From Devosia sp. 1566 (GTDB lineage Bacteria > Pseudomonadota > Alphaproteobacteria > Rhizobiales > Devosiaceae), in contig NZ_CP034767.1 in assembly GCF_004005995.1 (NCBI RefSeq), positions 806,001 through 870,000 on the forward strand: 64,000 nucleotides of DNA. Direction: 5' to 3'. Below are positions 44,715 to 54,437 of the stretch, piece by piece (position 1 is the first letter of the stretch; each line of letters starts with the position of its first letter). The notes beneath the pieces were generated by a model. The model had not been told where the DNA came from. It made no database searches and saw only the letters and a list, made by a program, of their open reading frames with translations. The position numbers and the translations under genes are program-made.

Positions 44715-45521
44715 GTGCATGAAACTGAGCGCCATAGAGTGATCGGGGCTGCGCTGCGGACGCGTTCCTTCGTGAGCGTGGCTGAACTCTGCGACGTCAC
44801 CGGCGCTTCGGAAGCCACGATCCGCCGGGACATTGCGGCGCTGCATCTGAGCGGGCAGTTGCGGCGGGTGCGGGGTGGCGCGGAAGCGGTGAACCCGCCC
44901 GAAGAAGGCGCGCTGATGGGGCGGCCCTTCTCTGTCAATGAAACGCTCAATATCGCGCAAAAGCAGGCAATCGCCCGCGCTGCGGCGCAGCTTTGCCGTG
45001 ATGGCGAGCCGATCATCATCAATGGCGGCACCACGACCTATCAGATGGTGCATCATCTGACGGGCAAGCGGCTGACCGTGTTCACCAACAGCTTCGCCAT
45101 TGCCGAACACCTGATCCACAATTCGCGCAACAGCGTGGTTATTCCGGGCGGCACCATCTATCGCGACCAGAATGTGATCCTGTCGCCCTTTGGCGGGGTG
45201 GTGGCCTCGCATTTCTACGCCAAGCGCATGTTTATCGGCTGCCAGGGAATTGGCGAGCACGGGCTGATGGAAGCCGACCCGATGGTGGTGCAATCCGAAC
45301 TGGCGCTGATCGGGCAGGCCGAGGAGCTGGTCGTGCTCGCCGATTCATCGAAGTTTTCGGGCCGCTCGAGCCTGATCCTGTGTGAACTCAACAAGATCGC
45401 CGCGGTGATCACCGACAGCGGCATCCGTGACGAAGACCGCCAGATGCTCGAAACAGCCGGCGTGCGGTTGATCGTGGCCGAAACAACTACTCAGGTCCAA
45501 GCGCAATCAAGCAGGGCCTGA
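44715..45521 (+). CDS. rhaR: DeoR/GlpR-family rhamnose regulator
   Basis: 268 residues from GTG 44715, which follows a GGAGGAG site at about 8 nt. N-terminal DeoR helix-turn-helix (VSVAELCDVTGASEATIRRDIAALHLSGQLRRVRGGAE) and a DeoRC effector domain with IIINGGTTTYQMVHHL and LVVLADSSKFSGRSSLILC. Such regulators bind phosphorylated sugar intermediates and usually repress. It stands divergent from rhaD and directly upstream of the rhamnose transporter genes. Confidence 0.9.
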   Translation: MHETERHRVIGAALRTRSFVSVAELCDVTGASEATIRRDIAALHLSGQLRRVRGGAEAVNPPEEGALMGRPFSVNETLNIAQKQAIARAAAQLCRDGEPIIINGGTTTYQMVHHLTGKRLTVFTNSFAIAEHLIHNSRNSVVIPGGTIYRDQNVILSPFGGVVASHFYAKRMFIGCQGIGEHGLMEADPMVVQSELALIGQAEELVVLADSSKFSGRSSLILCELNKIAAVITDSGIRDEDRQMLETAGVRLIVAETTTQVQAQSSRA

Positions 45522-45567
45522 GCCAACAACTAGCTGATATCAAAGCATTCCAGGGAGGGAATACCGC

Positions 45568-46554
45568 ATGAAACTGATCAAGATCCTGGCCGCATCCACG
45601 GCTGTCGCCGTGCTGCTCGCCGCACCAGCCTATGCCCAGACGCGCATTGCGCTGGTGGTCAAATCGCTGGGCAACGGCTTTTTCGATGCCGCCAACAAAG
45701 GCGCGCAGGAAGCGGCCGCCGAATTGGGCGATGTCGAGGTGATCTATACCGGCCCAACCGCCGCCACGGCCGAAGCGCAGATCGAAGTGGTCAATTCGCT
45801 GATTGCCCAGCAGGTCGACGCCATCGCCATCTCGGCCAATGACCCCGACGCGTTGGTGCCGGCACTGCAGCGCGCCATGCAGCGCGGCATCAAGGTGGTG
45901 AGCTTTGACTCAGGCGTTGCCGAGGAAGGCCGCCAGATCCACCTCAACCCATCCGACACCGCGCTGATCGGGGAAACCATCATCAAGCTGGCCGCTGATC
46001 ACCTGCCCGAGGGCGGCGATGTAGCGATCCTGTCGGCCGCATCCACCGCGACCAACCAGAATGCCTGGATCGAGGCGGCCAAGGCGGCACTGCCCGAGAA
46101 ATTCCCCAACATCAATCTCGTCGCGACGGTTTATGGCGATGATGACTCGGTCAAATCCACCGAGGAAGCCAAGGGCCTGATCGCCGCCCATCCCGACCTC
46201 AAGGCCATCATTGCCCCCACTACGGTGGGTGTCGTAGCCGCTGCCCAGGTGGTGACCGACCAGAACCTGATCGGCAAGATCAATGTGACGGGCCTCGCGC
46301 TCCCCTCCGAATTCAAGCAGTTCATTGACAATGGCGCTTCGCAGGCCGTGGCGCTGTGGAACCCCATCGATCTGGGCTATTCGGCGGTGATGCTGGCCGA
46401 CCAGCTGATCGATGGCAAGGAAGCGGCGCCCGGTGAAACATTCTCCATCGGCCGGGTCGGCGAAGTGACGCTCGACGACACCAACGCGGCGGCGATGGCC
46501 GTGCCGTTCCAATTCGACAAGACCAATATCGAAGAGTTCTCCAAGATCTATTGA
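45568..46554 (+). CDS. rhaS: Rhamnose ABC transporter substrate-binding protein
   Basis: 328 residues with a clear signal peptide (hydrophobic 8-22, cut AYA-Q near residue 23). Periplasmic binding protein of the ribose-type group (TRIALVVKSLGNGFFDAANKGAQEAA; ISANDPDALVPALQRAMQRGIKVVSFDS). First gene of the transporter after rhaR, with an AGGGAGG site before the ATG. It fits the RhaS family of rhizobial rhamnose transporters. Confidence 0.92.
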   Translation: MKLIKILAASTAVAVLLAAPAYAQTRIALVVKSLGNGFFDAANKGAQEAAAELGDVEVIYTGPTAATAEAQIEVVNSLIAQQVDAIAISANDPDALVPALQRAMQRGIKVVSFDSGVAEEGRQIHLNPSDTALIGETIIKLAADHLPEGGDVAILSAASTATNQNAWIEAAKAALPEKFPNINLVATVYGDDDSVKSTEEAKGLIAAHPDLKAIIAPTTVGVVAAAQVVTDQNLIGKINVTGLALPSEFKQFIDNGASQAVALWNPIDLGYSAVMLADQLIDGKEAAPGETFSIGRVGEVTLDDTNAAAMAVPFQFDKTNIEEFSKIY

Positions 46555-46608
46555 GCTCCGTGCGCGCAGGGCGATAGCACCCCGTCAAGGCAGGGTAGCT
46601 GCAGTCTG

Positions 46609-46710
46609 CCCTCCCTACCCCTTGAGGGGAGAGGAGGGCCGGGGTGGGGGTCCTTCAGTGATCACCAGCCGACCCCCTCCCTCGATCCCTACCCTCAAGG
46701 GGGAGGGAAG
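46609..46710. repeat. Inverted pair of REP-like GC-rich palindromic elements
   Basis: Between rhaS and rhaT. Element A (46609-46653) contains CCCTACCCCTTGAGGGGAG followed by a GGGCCGGGGTGGGGGTC tail. Element B (46671-46710) is an inverted relative with CCCTACCCTCAAGGGGGAG. The pair forms a BIME-like unit. A third, single copy lies at 49275-49317. Confidence 0.7.
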
Positions 46711-46770
46711 CACAAAAGCCGGTGGTTCCGCGCATGGCGGGTACCCCCGGCGCCACCATCGGGAACGTAG

Positions 46771-48279
46771 ATGACGCAGCCCATCCTGACCCTTTCTGGC
46801 ATCGGCAAGAGCTTTCCCGGCGTGCGGGCGCTCAATGGCGTGGCGCTGGAGCTTTATCCGGGCGAGGTGACGGCGCTGATCGGCGAGAACGGGGCCGGCA
46901 AATCTACCCTGGTCAAGATCCTGACCGGGATCTACCAGCCCGATGCGGGGGAGATTGCCATTGCGGGCAAGCCCGTGGTGCTACCGACGGCCCATGCCGC
47001 CTTTGCGGCGGGGGTGACGGCGATCCACCAGGAAACGGTGTTGTTCGACGAGCTGACCGTGGCCGAAAATATTTATCTGGGCCATGCGCCGCGCACGCGG
47101 CTGGGGCTGATCGACTGGCGCACCATGCGCAGGGAGGCCAAGGCAACGCTCGATGCCATGGCGGCCGGGATCGAACCCGATCTCAAGCTCAAGGAACTGG
47201 GGATCGCTAAAAAGCACCTGGTGGCAGTGGCACGCGCGCTGTCGATCGACGCGCAGGTGGTGATCATGGATGAACCCACCGCCGCGCTCAGCCAAAAGGA
47301 GATCGAGGAGCTTTATGTGCTCATCGAGCTGCTCAAGGAGGACGGCAAGGCGATCCTCTTCATCTCCCACAAATTCGACGAGATCTATCGCATTGCCGAC
47401 CGCTTCACCGTGTTCCGCGATGGCGAAATGGTGGGCAAGGGGCTGATCCGCGACACCAGCCAGAATCAGATCGTGCAGATGATGGTAGGGCGCGCGGTGG
47501 ACCAGATCTTTCCCGCCCGCACGCCCGAGATCGGCGAGGTGGTGCTCGAGGCGAGGGGGCTGTCGCACCCCACCGAGTTCGAGGATGTGTCGTTCAGCCT
47601 GCGCCGCGGCGAAATCCTCGGGTTTTATGGCCTCGTGGGCGCGGGGCGCAGCGAGGTGATGCAGGCGGTGTTCGGCATGACGGCGCTGTCGGGCGGTACG
47701 CTGAGCCTCGACGGCAAGCCGATCAACCCGCGCTCGGCCGCCGATGCGGTGGAAGCGGGTATTGTTTATGTGCCCGAGGAACGCGGGCGGCAGGGGGTGA
47801 TCACCAACCTGCCCATTTTCCAGAATGTGTCACTGCCCTCGCTGCGCCGCACGAGCAAGAGCCATGTGCTGCAGCTGGCACAAGAATTTGCGCTGGCGCG
47901 CTCGTTCACCGGGCGGCTCGATCTGCGCGCCTCCTCGCTAAGCCAGGATGTGTCGACCCTTTCGGGCGGCAACCAGCAAAAGGTGGTGATCGCCAAATGG
48001 CTGGCGACGGGGCCGCGGGTGATCATTCTCGACGAGCCCACCAAGGGCATCGATATCGGCTCCAAGGCCGCGGTGCATGGCTTCATGGGCGAGCTGGTGA
48101 GCGGCGGGCTGAGCGTGATCATGGTGTCGTCCGAGCTGCCTGAGGTGCTGGGGATGAGCGACCGCATTGTGGTGATGCGCGAAGGGCGGGTGGTGGCCGT
48201 GCTCGACAACAAGGGGCTGCAGCCCGAAACCCTGGTGCGCCTCGCGGCGGGGATCGCGCCAGAGGAAGCGGCGGCATGA
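46771..48279 (+). CDS. rhaT: Rhamnose ABC transporter ATP-binding protein
   Basis: 502 residues, two fused ATPase cassettes as in sugar importers. Cassette 1: GENGAGKST Walker A and VVIMDEPTAALS Walker B; its signature region is divergent (ELGIAKKHLVAVARAL). Cassette 2: the Walker A is degenerate (GLVGAGRSEV), but the signature LSGGNQQKV and RVIILDEPTKGID are intact. This split matches RbsA-like proteins. Preceded by the repeat-bearing gap; overlaps rhaP (ATGA). Confidence 0.93.
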   Translation: MTQPILTLSGIGKSFPGVRALNGVALELYPGEVTALIGENGAGKSTLVKILTGIYQPDAGEIAIAGKPVVLPTAHAAFAAGVTAIHQETVLFDELTVAENIYLGHAPRTRLGLIDWRTMRREAKATLDAMAAGIEPDLKLKELGIAKKHLVAVARALSIDAQVVIMDEPTAALSQKEIEELYVLIELLKEDGKAILFISHKFDEIYRIADRFTVFRDGEMVGKGLIRDTSQNQIVQMMVGRAVDQIFPARTPEIGEVVLEARGLSHPTEFEDVSFSLRRGEILGFYGLVGAGRSEVMQAVFGMTALSGGTLSLDGKPINPRSAADAVEAGIVYVPEERGRQGVITNLPIFQNVSLPSLRRTSKSHVLQLAQEFALARSFTGRLDLRASSLSQDVSTLSGGNQQKVVIAKWLATGPRVIILDEPTKGIDIGSKAAVHGFMGELVSGGLSVIMVSSELPEVLGMSDRIVVMREGRVVAVLDNKGLQPETLVRLAAGIAPEEAAA

Positions 48280-49250
48280 GGAGCATCGCCAAGCAGCGCG
48301 AGATTTGGCTGGCCGGAGCGATTGTGCTGGTGATCGTGCTGGTCACCCTGCGCTTTCCCCGCTTTGCCCAGCCGGGCAATCTGCTGACCATTTTCAACGA
48401 CACCTCCATCCTGATCATGCTGGCGCTCGGGCAGATGGCGGTGATCCTCACGCGCTCCATCGACCTGTCGCAGGCCGCCAATTTGGCGCTGACCGGGATG
48501 ATCGCGGCCATGTTCAATGCCGCGTTTCCGGGGGTGCCGATCCCCGCGGTGATGGCGATGTGCCTCCTTGTGGGTGCAGTTCTGGGCGGGGTGAACGGGC
48601 TTTTGGTGTGGAAGCTCAACATCCCCTCCATCGTCGTGACCCTGGGGACGTTGACGATCTTTCGCGGGCTGGTGTTCGTGCTTTCGGGCGGGGCCTGGGT
48701 CAATGCCGCCCAGATGAGCCCCGATTTCATCAATCTGCAGCGCGCCGTGGTGCTGGGGCTGCCGGTGCTGAGCTGGATCGCCATTGCGGTGGCGGCGCTG
48801 TTTTACGTGCTGATGACGCGCACGCCGCTGGGGCGCGCGATCTATGCCATCGGGGTCAATCCGACCGCGGCGGTTTATACCGGCATCGATGTGGGGCGCA
48901 CCAAGTTCCTCGCCTTCACCATTGCCGGCGCGGTTGCCGGGCTGTGCGGGTATCTCTGGGTGTCGCGCTATGTGATCGCCTCGACGGAGGTCGCGAGCGG
49001 CTATGAGCTGACTATCATCGCCGCTTGCGTGATCGGCGGCGTGTCGATTGCCGGTGGCATCGGCACCGTCGGCGGCACGCTCTTGGGGGCGTTGTTCTTG
49101 GGCGTGATCAACAATGCGCTGCCGGTGATCAATATTTCCCCGTTCTGGCAGATGGCGATCTCCGGTGGCGCGATCCTGTTGGCGGTGGTGCTCAATGCCC
49201 GGGGAGAGCGCTCGGCAGGGCGGGTGATCTTGCGAAAGGCGGAGGCGTGA
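48276..49250 (+). CDS. rhaP: Rhamnose ABC transporter permease
   Basis: 324 residues with about eight to ten hydrophobic helices and the BPD_transp_2 features GQMAVILTRSIDLSQAANLALTGM and LNIPSIVVTLGTLTIFRGL. It forms the membrane channel with RhaQ. Starts within the rhaT stop. A short gap with a REP-like repeat separates it from rhaQ. Confidence 0.92.
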   Translation: MRSIAKQREIWLAGAIVLVIVLVTLRFPRFAQPGNLLTIFNDTSILIMLALGQMAVILTRSIDLSQAANLALTGMIAAMFNAAFPGVPIPAVMAMCLLVGAVLGGVNGLLVWKLNIPSIVVTLGTLTIFRGLVFVLSGGAWVNAAQMSPDFINLQRAVVLGLPVLSWIAIAVAALFYVLMTRTPLGRAIYAIGVNPTAAVYTGIDVGRTKFLAFTIAGAVAGLCGYLWVSRYVIASTEVASGYELTIIAACVIGGVSIAGGIGTVGGTLLGALFLGVINNALPVINISPFWQMAISGGAILLAVVLNARGERSAGRVILRKAEA

Positions 49251-49274
49251 TGGCTTCCATGCCGGGTTCTGGCG

Positions 49275-49317
49275 CTCCCTCCCCCCTGGGGGAGGGACAG
49301 GGCGGGGGGTGGTGCAG
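49275..49317 (+). repeat. Single REP-like GC-rich element
   Basis: Located between rhaP and rhaQ: CTCCCTCCCCCCTGGGGGAG core and a GGGCGGGGGGTGGTGCAG tail, the same kind of element as the pair at 46609-46710. Confidence 0.6.
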
Positions 49318-49353
49318 TGGGTCGCCGGATCTGCAACTATCGGAAGCTATGAG

Positions 49354-50352
49354 ATGACCGACACCGTAACAACCCGCCAATTGCCGGACCGGCTTGATCA
49401 TCCCCTGCGCTCGGCGCTGCTGAGCTGGGAGTCGCTGCTGGTGCTGGTAGCGGTGGGTATTTTCATCGCCAATTCATTGGCTTCGCCCTACTTCCTCAAT
49501 GAATGGTCGCTGTCGGACCTGACCTTCAACTTCACCGAAAAGGCGCTGATTGCGCTGGCCATGGCGCTGCTGATCATTTCGGGCGAGATCGATCTGTCCG
49601 TAGCGGCGATCATTGCCCTGGCCTCGACATTGATGGGTTTGGCGCTGCAATGGGGCGTGGATACGCCCGGGCTGGTCGCGATTGGGGTTGGAGTGGGGCT
49701 TTTGTGCGGCGCCTTCAATGGGGCGCTGGTGACCGGGCTCAAACTGCCCTCGATCGTCGTCACCATCGGCACGATGAGCCTGTTCCGGGGCATCGCCTTC
49801 ATCATCCTGGGCGATGGCAGCTTCAAGGGTTACCCGGCCAGCTTCAGCTTTTTCGGGCAGGGCTATGTGTGGTGGGTGATTTCGTTCGAGCTGGTGCTGT
49901 TTGCGCTGGCGGCGGTGATCTTCTGGTTCACGCTGCATCGCACCGTGTTCGGGCGCCAGATCTATGCCATCGGCAACAATGCCGTGGCGGCCCGCTTTAC
50001 CGGCGTGCGGGTGGATCGCATCAAGTTCGTGCTGTTTTGCCTGACCGGGCTGATGAGCGGCATTGCCGCCGTGCTGCTGACGGCGCGGCTGGGCTCCACC
50101 CGGCCGTCCATTGCCGAAGGCTTCGAGCTCGAGGCCATCACCATGGTGGTGCTGGGCGGGGTCAATATCCTGGGCGGCGGCGGCTCGATTATTGGCGTCG
50201 TACTGGCCGCCGTGATCATGGGGCTGGTGACCTTCGGGCTTGGGCTGCTCAATGTTCCGGGCATCGTCATGTCGATCTTTATCGGCACGCTGCTGATCGT
50301 GGTGATCGCGCTGCCCATCCTGTTCCGCCTGTGGAGAACGCGCAGCCAATGA
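49354..50352 (+). CDS. rhaQ: Rhamnose ABC transporter permease
   Basis: 332 residues, the second BPD_transp_2 permease: [41 protein letters not shown] and [25 protein letters not shown] 49354 ([11 protein letters not shown]) is chosen over a longer frame that would run into the upstream repeat. Overlaps rhaM by 4 nt. Confidence 0.92.
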   Translation: MTDTVTTRQLPDRLDHPLRSALLSWESLLVLVAVGIFIANSLASPYFLNEWSLSDLTFNFTEKALIALAMALLIISGEIDLSVAAIIALASTLMGLALQWGVDTPGLVAIGVGVGLLCGAFNGALVTGLKLPSIVVTIGTMSLFRGIAFIILGDGSFKGYPASFSFFGQGYVWWVISFELVLFALAAVIFWFTLHRTVFGRQIYAIGNNAVAARFTGVRVDRIKFVLFCLTGLMSGIAAVLLTARLGSTRPSIAEGFELEAITMVVLGGVNILGGGGSIIGVVLAAVIMGLVTFGLGLLNVPGIVMSIFIGTLLIVVIALPILFRLWRTRSQ

Positions 50353-50672
50353 GCGACTGGGAAAAACACGCCTTCAAGATGCAGCTCAATCCCGGCATGG
50401 CGGCCGAATACAAAAAGCGGCATGACGAGATTTTTCCCGAACTGGTTGACCTGCTCAAGCAGGCCGGCGTGCGCGATTATTCCATCCATCTCGATGAGGA
50501 AACCAATATCCTCTTTGGCGTGCTGTGGCGGCGCAAGGATCACACCATGGACGCGCTGCCCAACCATCCGGTGATGCAGCGCTGGTGGGCCCACATGGCC
50601 GATGTGATGGCCACCAATGAACGCAACGAGCCGGTTTCGGTCGACCTCAAGCCCATGTTCTGGATGGAGTAG
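50349..50672 (+). CDS. rhaM: L-rhamnose mutarotase
   Basis: 107 residues. It interconverts alpha- and beta-L-rhamnose. The family pattern is clear: [27 protein letters not shown] with the catalytic His at about residue 25, [18 protein letters not shown] and [12 protein letters not shown], ending PMFWME. Starts in the rhaQ stop (ATGA). The rhamnulokinase gene rhaK, which often follows at this place in rhizobia, is absent; the next gene is convergent. Confidence 0.94.
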   Translation: MSDWEKHAFKMQLNPGMAAEYKKRHDEIFPELVDLLKQAGVRDYSIHLDEETNILFGVLWRRKDHTMDALPNHPVMQRWWAHMADVMATNERNEPVSVDLKPMFWME

Positions 50673-50682
50673 CCGCGCGCCC

Positions 50683-51954
50683 CTAGTGGAGAGACGCGGG
50701 CGCGTGGGCTTTGCGGACGGCCCGCGCCATCAGCCACACCGCGAGCACGACGAAGGGCGCTGCGATCGAGAGCGCCATGGTCTTGTGCAGGTGCAATTCC
50801 TCGAGCGGCCCGGCGAGGAGATAGCTCAGGATGCCCAAAAGGTAGTAGCTGATGGCGATGGTCGAGAGCCCTTCCACGGTGCGCTGCAGCAGGAACTGGC
50901 TGCGCGAGGTCTGGGCGATGTTGTCGAGCACGGCGGCGTTTTGCACCTGCATATCAACGCCGATGCGCACATTGAGCAGGCCGATGGCGCGTTCGAGCTT
51001 GGCCGACAGTACGGCGAGGCGCTTTTCCATCGCCGCGCAAGTGGCAAGGCCCGGATCGACGCGGTTGCCGATATAGCTGCCCAGGGTCGAGCCGCGATCG
51101 GTGCCCGATTCCCGGATGCCCTGCACCCGCACGCGCAAAATGTCGCCATAGGCGTGTCCGGCGGCAAAGCGATAGCCGAGGCGTTCCGACATCTGGCTGG
51201 AGCGCACTGAAAGCGCATGGAGGGCATCAAGGGCCGCCTGGACCGCAGCGGGCGTAGTCGCCTCGGAAAGCTCTTCCATCAGCGCGGTGAGTTCGGTTTC
51301 GATACGCCGCAATTCCGGGGCGGTGCTGCGCGCCAGCGGCAGGCCGAGCAGGGCCATGGTGCGATAGGTTTCGATCTCGAGAATGCGGCGCACGATGATG
51401 GAGCGGCGCAGCGGCGTCAGCCCGCCGGCCGCCAGCTCGAACCGGGTGAAGCGGTCCGCATCGGGCACAAAATCGGTGGCGATCTGGGCTTTGCCCGCTT
51501 CCACATTGGCGAGGCACAGGCTGGGCAGACTGAACCCGGGCACCAGGCGGTCGGGTATGGTGGTTTCGGCAATGACATCGAGCCGCATCGCCCCGATCAG
51601 GAGCCCATCGGCCAGAACCTCAAGGCCAAGCCCATCGGGACGATTGTCGTTGTCGTCCAGCTCGCTGCGCCACGTGACGGTGACGAACTCGGTGTGAAAC
51701 TCCCAGGTGACCTGCCGTCCGGCGCCGCCAAAGCTGTGCTGGCGCGTATCGGGCTGGGGCAGCGGGAGGTCTTGTTCGGCGCAAAACGCAGCGAAGCGCT
51801 CGAACACGGCCAGCATGGCGCCGGCCACGGGCGGCATCACCACGACGAGGCGGCGCAATCGGCAGGTCTCGGGCACGATCTCCACGGGACGGGCATGGAC
51901 CTCCGCCATAATGGCGTCGCGGTAGGGGTGATCAGCAATGGTGGTTTGAACCAT
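50683..51954 (-). CDS. DUF3422 family membrane-anchored protein
   Basis: 423 residues. A long soluble region (about 1-340) beginning DHPYRDAIMAEVHARPVE, with long helical stretches, then two C-terminal membrane helices (about 355-405, ISYYLLGILSYLLAGP and LSIAAPFVVLAVWLMARAV). Matches DUF3422, a conserved family of unknown function in alphaproteobacteria whose C-terminus resembles CorA-like topology. Convergent with rhaM, 10 nt apart. Confidence 0.85.
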   Translation of the reverse strand: MVQTTIADHPYRDAIMAEVHARPVEIVPETCRLRRLVVVMPPVAGAMLAVFERFAAFCAEQDLPLPQPDTRQHSFGGAGRQVTWEFHTEFVTVTWRSELDDNDNRPDGLGLEVLADGLLIGAMRLDVIAETTIPDRLVPGFSLPSLCLANVEAGKAQIATDFVPDADRFTRFELAAGGLTPLRRSIIVRRILEIETYRTMALLGLPLARSTAPELRRIETELTALMEELSEATTPAAVQAALDALHALSVRSSQMSERLGYRFAAGHAYGDILRVRVQGIRESGTDRGSTLGSYIGNRVDPGLATCAAMEKRLAVLSAKLERAIGLLNVRIGVDMQVQNAAVLDNIAQTSRSQFLLQRTVEGLSTIAISYYLLGILSYLLAGPLEELHLHKTMALSIAAPFVVLAVWLMARAVRKAHAPASLH

Positions 51955-52267
51955 AAAAGGGCTCCGGCCCGGCCCGAATGCCGGTCGGCCATGTGGCGCT
52001 ACCCGGCCGCGCTTGGCAATGAGGCGTTCGGGCGCGCTACTTTGGTCGAAGAGGCGGGAACGCTAGGGTGGGGATAGCGCTTATCATGGGTTAGAAGCCC
52101 GGCGCAGAGCCGTGATTTCGCTCGCGCTCGGTTTGCCTGGATACGAGGAATATTGGGCGAGTTTTTCCGAGCTGTTTCCTTTGCCGCCAATTTCGCCCTA
52201 GCTCATTTTCGCAGGCGCGCTAGGTTAACCCGAATGGGTCGAGCGCCCGCACACACGGAGAATCGCC
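51955..52267. other. Intergenic gap of about 310 bp, no gene seen
   Basis: Lies between the divergent DUF3422 gene and osmF-like gene, so it must hold both promoters. No convincing coding frame, tRNA or repeat. An AT-richer patch near 52140-52210 may include the promoter of the osmoprotectant operon. Confidence 0.35.
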
Positions 52268-53179
52268 ATGCGTCTTGCCGTCAAACTCCTGAGCGCCGCC
52301 GCCGCGCTTGCCGTTTCCATCACCGCCGCCCAGGCGCAGGTGGTGGTGTCCTCCAAGATCGACACCGAAGGGGGCGTGCTGGGGAACATCATTCTCCAGG
52401 TGCTGCAGAATAACGACATTGCCGTGGAAGATCGCACGCAGCTGGGCGGCACGCCGATCGTGCGCGAAGCCATCATTGCCGGCGAAATCGACATCTATCC
52501 CGAATATACCGGTAATGGCGCCTATTTCTTCGAGGGGACCGATCCCGCGCTCTGGAACGACGCGGCCAAGGCCTATGCCGAGGTCAAAAAGCTCGACTAT
52601 GACGCCAACAAGATCGTCTGGCTGAGCCCGTCGCCGGCCAACAATACCTGGGCGGTGGCACTGCGGGGCGATCTGGCGGAAGCCAATAACCTCAAGACCT
52701 TCTCCGAGTTCGGGGAATGGGTGGCTGGTGGTGGCGAGGTCAAGCTCGCCGCCTCGGCCGAATTCGTCAACTCGCCCGCAGCGCTGCCCAAGTTCCAGGA
52801 AGTCTATGGCTTTACCCTGTCGCCTGACCAGCTGATTACCCTTTCGGGCGGTGACACGGCGGCGACCATCGCGGCGGCGGCCCAGCAGACCAATGGCGTC
52901 AACGCTGCCATGGTTTATGGCACCGATGGGGGCATCGCGCCTTCGGGCCTGGTGGTGCTGGAAGACGATAAGGGCGTGCAGCCCGTTTATCAGCCCGCCC
53001 CGATCATCCGCGAGGAAGTTCTGACCGAGTATCCGCAGATCGAGGAACTGCTGACGCCGGTGTTTGAGGCGCTGACGCTCGAAACGCTACAGGAGCTCAA
53101 TGGCCGCGTGCAGGTGGGCGGTGAAGCCGCGTCGGCGGTGGCCACCGACTTCCTGACCCAGGGCGGGTTCCTGAACTAG
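52268..53179 (+). CDS. Osmoprotectant ABC transporter substrate-binding protein (OsmF/YehZ-like)
   Basis: 303 residues with a signal peptide (about 1-23, cut AQA-Q) and the QAT-type binding fold: VVVSSKIDTEGGVLGNIILQVL, IVREAIIAGEIDIYPEYTGNGAYFF and ALPKFQEVYGF. It binds glycine betaine or a related quaternary amine in the periplasm. First gene of a four-gene transporter operon in the order binding protein, permease, ATPase, permease. Confidence 0.9.
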   Translation: MRLAVKLLSAAAALAVSITAAQAQVVVSSKIDTEGGVLGNIILQVLQNNDIAVEDRTQLGGTPIVREAIIAGEIDIYPEYTGNGAYFFEGTDPALWNDAAKAYAEVKKLDYDANKIVWLSPSPANNTWAVALRGDLAEANNLKTFSEFGEWVAGGGEVKLAASAEFVNSPAALPKFQEVYGFTLSPDQLITLSGGDTAATIAAAAQQTNGVNAAMVYGTDGGIAPSGLVVLEDDKGVQPVYQPAPIIREEVLTEYPQIEELLTPVFEALTLETLQELNGRVQVGGEAASAVATDFLTQGGFLN

Positions 53180-53190
53180 GCCCCGTGCGC

Positions 53191-53219
53191 GAAGTGGGGA
53201 TGCGCATGCACCCCACTTC
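53191..53219 (+). promoter_or_regulatory. Perfect 9-bp stem-loop after the binding-protein gene
   Basis: GAAGTGGGG (53191-53199), 11-nt loop, CCCCACTTC (53211-53219). No T-run. Intercistronic hairpins after binding-protein genes often stabilise the upstream mRNA so that the binding protein is made in excess over the membrane parts; that role is inferred here. Confidence 0.6.
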
Positions 53220-53246
53220 TGGCCTGCCATGGCGCAAGGGAGCCGC

Positions 53247-54437
53247 ATGAGCACTGCCACTGCCGCTCCAGCGCGCCGGCCCATTTGGCTCGGCCTCGAC
53301 AAGCTTGGCGTTCTCATCGCGGCCATCGCTGCGGCGGGGACGGTTTTGCCGTTCGCGCTGTTTCGCGCCAATCGCATCGTGCCGGGCGAGGCGCGCGGGA
53401 TTCTCGAGGCCCTGCCGCCCGCCGAGGGCGCGGTGCTGCTCGGCGTGCTGGTGGGTGGGATCGTCGCGGCATTGCTGCGCCTGCCGCGCCGGATCAAGCT
53501 GGGAGCGGCGACACTGGCGCTGGCGTCCCTGGCGGTGATGATCGGGCGCTCGGCGGAGTTTCTGACGCCGCCGGAGAACACTTTTGCCCGGGTGTCCCCG
53601 GGCGCCGGGTTCTGGCTGCTGGTGTTTGCTTTTGCCCTGCTGCTGGCCGATTGCCTGACGCGATTGCGGCTCCAGCCCTGGCTGCGCATCGCCGTGCTCG
53701 CTGGCGTGGCCTTAGCGATGGCGGCGTGGCTGTGGTCGGGCGCGTGGAACGACCTCGCCCTGCTCAAGGAATACAGCACCCGCGCCGCCGCGTTCTGGAA
53801 CGAGGGGCGCACGCATCTGGCGCTGGCCTTCGGCTCGGTGGCGGCAGCGATTGCCGTGGGCGTGCCGCTGGGCGTCCTGTGCTTCAAGGTCAAGCCGCTG
53901 CGCGCGGGCGTGCTGGGCGTGCTCAACATCATCCAGACCGTCCCCTCTATTGCCCTTTTTGGCCTCCTGATTGCGCCGCTGGCCTGGGTGGCCGCAACGG
54001 TGCCGGGGGCGGCGCGGCTGGGCATTTCCGGCATTGGTGCGGCGCCGGCGCTGGTGGCGCTGTTTGCCTATGCGCTGCTGCCCATTGTTTCCAATACTGT
54101 GGTGGGGCTGGTGGGCGTGCCGCCGGCGGCCGTGGATGCAGCGCGCGGCATGGGCATGACGGCAAGGCAGCGCCTGCTCGGTATTCAGTTTCCGCTGGCT
54201 TTCCCGGTTATTCTGACCGGGATCCGCATTGTGCTGGTGCAAAATATCGGCCTTGCGACCATTGCGGCGCTGATCGGGGGCGGGGGCTTTGGCGTCTTTG
54301 TGTTCCAGGGCATCGGGCAAACCGCGATGGACCTGGTGCTGCTGGGCGCCATTCCCACGGTGGCGCTGGCCTTTGCCGCGGCAGTGGTGCTCGACGCGCT
54401 AATCGAGATGAGCGGAGGGCGAGGGCGGCCGGCATGA
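53247..54437 (+). CDS. Osmoprotectant ABC transporter permease (YehY-like)
   Basis: 396 residues. About five extra N-terminal hydrophobic segments (about 20-165) precede the usual BPD_transp_1 core (ALAFGSVAAAIAVGVPLGVL onward; the EAA-like loop VDAARGMGMTARQRLLGIQFPLAFPVIL). The extended N-terminus matches the YehY type. ATG 53247 follows a CAAGGGA site; ATG 53229 is upstream. Overlaps the ATPase gene (ATGA). Confidence 0.9.
   Translation: MSTATAAPARRPIWLGLDKLGVLIAAIAAAGTVLPFALFRANRIVPGEARGILEALPPAEGAVLLGVLVGGIVAALLRLPRRIKLGAATLALASLAVMIGRSAEFLTPPENTFARVSPGAGFWLLVFAFALLLADCLTRLRLQPWLRIAVLAGVALAMAAWLWSGAWNDLALLKEYSTRAAAFWNEGRTHLALAFGSVAAAIAVGVPLGVLCFKVKPLRAGVLGVLNIIQTVPSIALFGLLIAPLAWVAATVPGAARLGISGIGAAPALVALFAYALLPIVSNTVVGLVGVPPAAVDAARGMGMTARQRLLGIQFPLAFPVILTGIRIVLVQNIGLATIAALIGGGGFGVFVFQGIGQTAMDLVLLGAIPTVALAFAAAVVLDALIEMSGGRGRPA

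Noticed and set aside
51999..52190. Short minus-strand frame in the gap before the osmF-like gene
   Set aside because: No site, no recognisable features, basic composition typical of chance frames.
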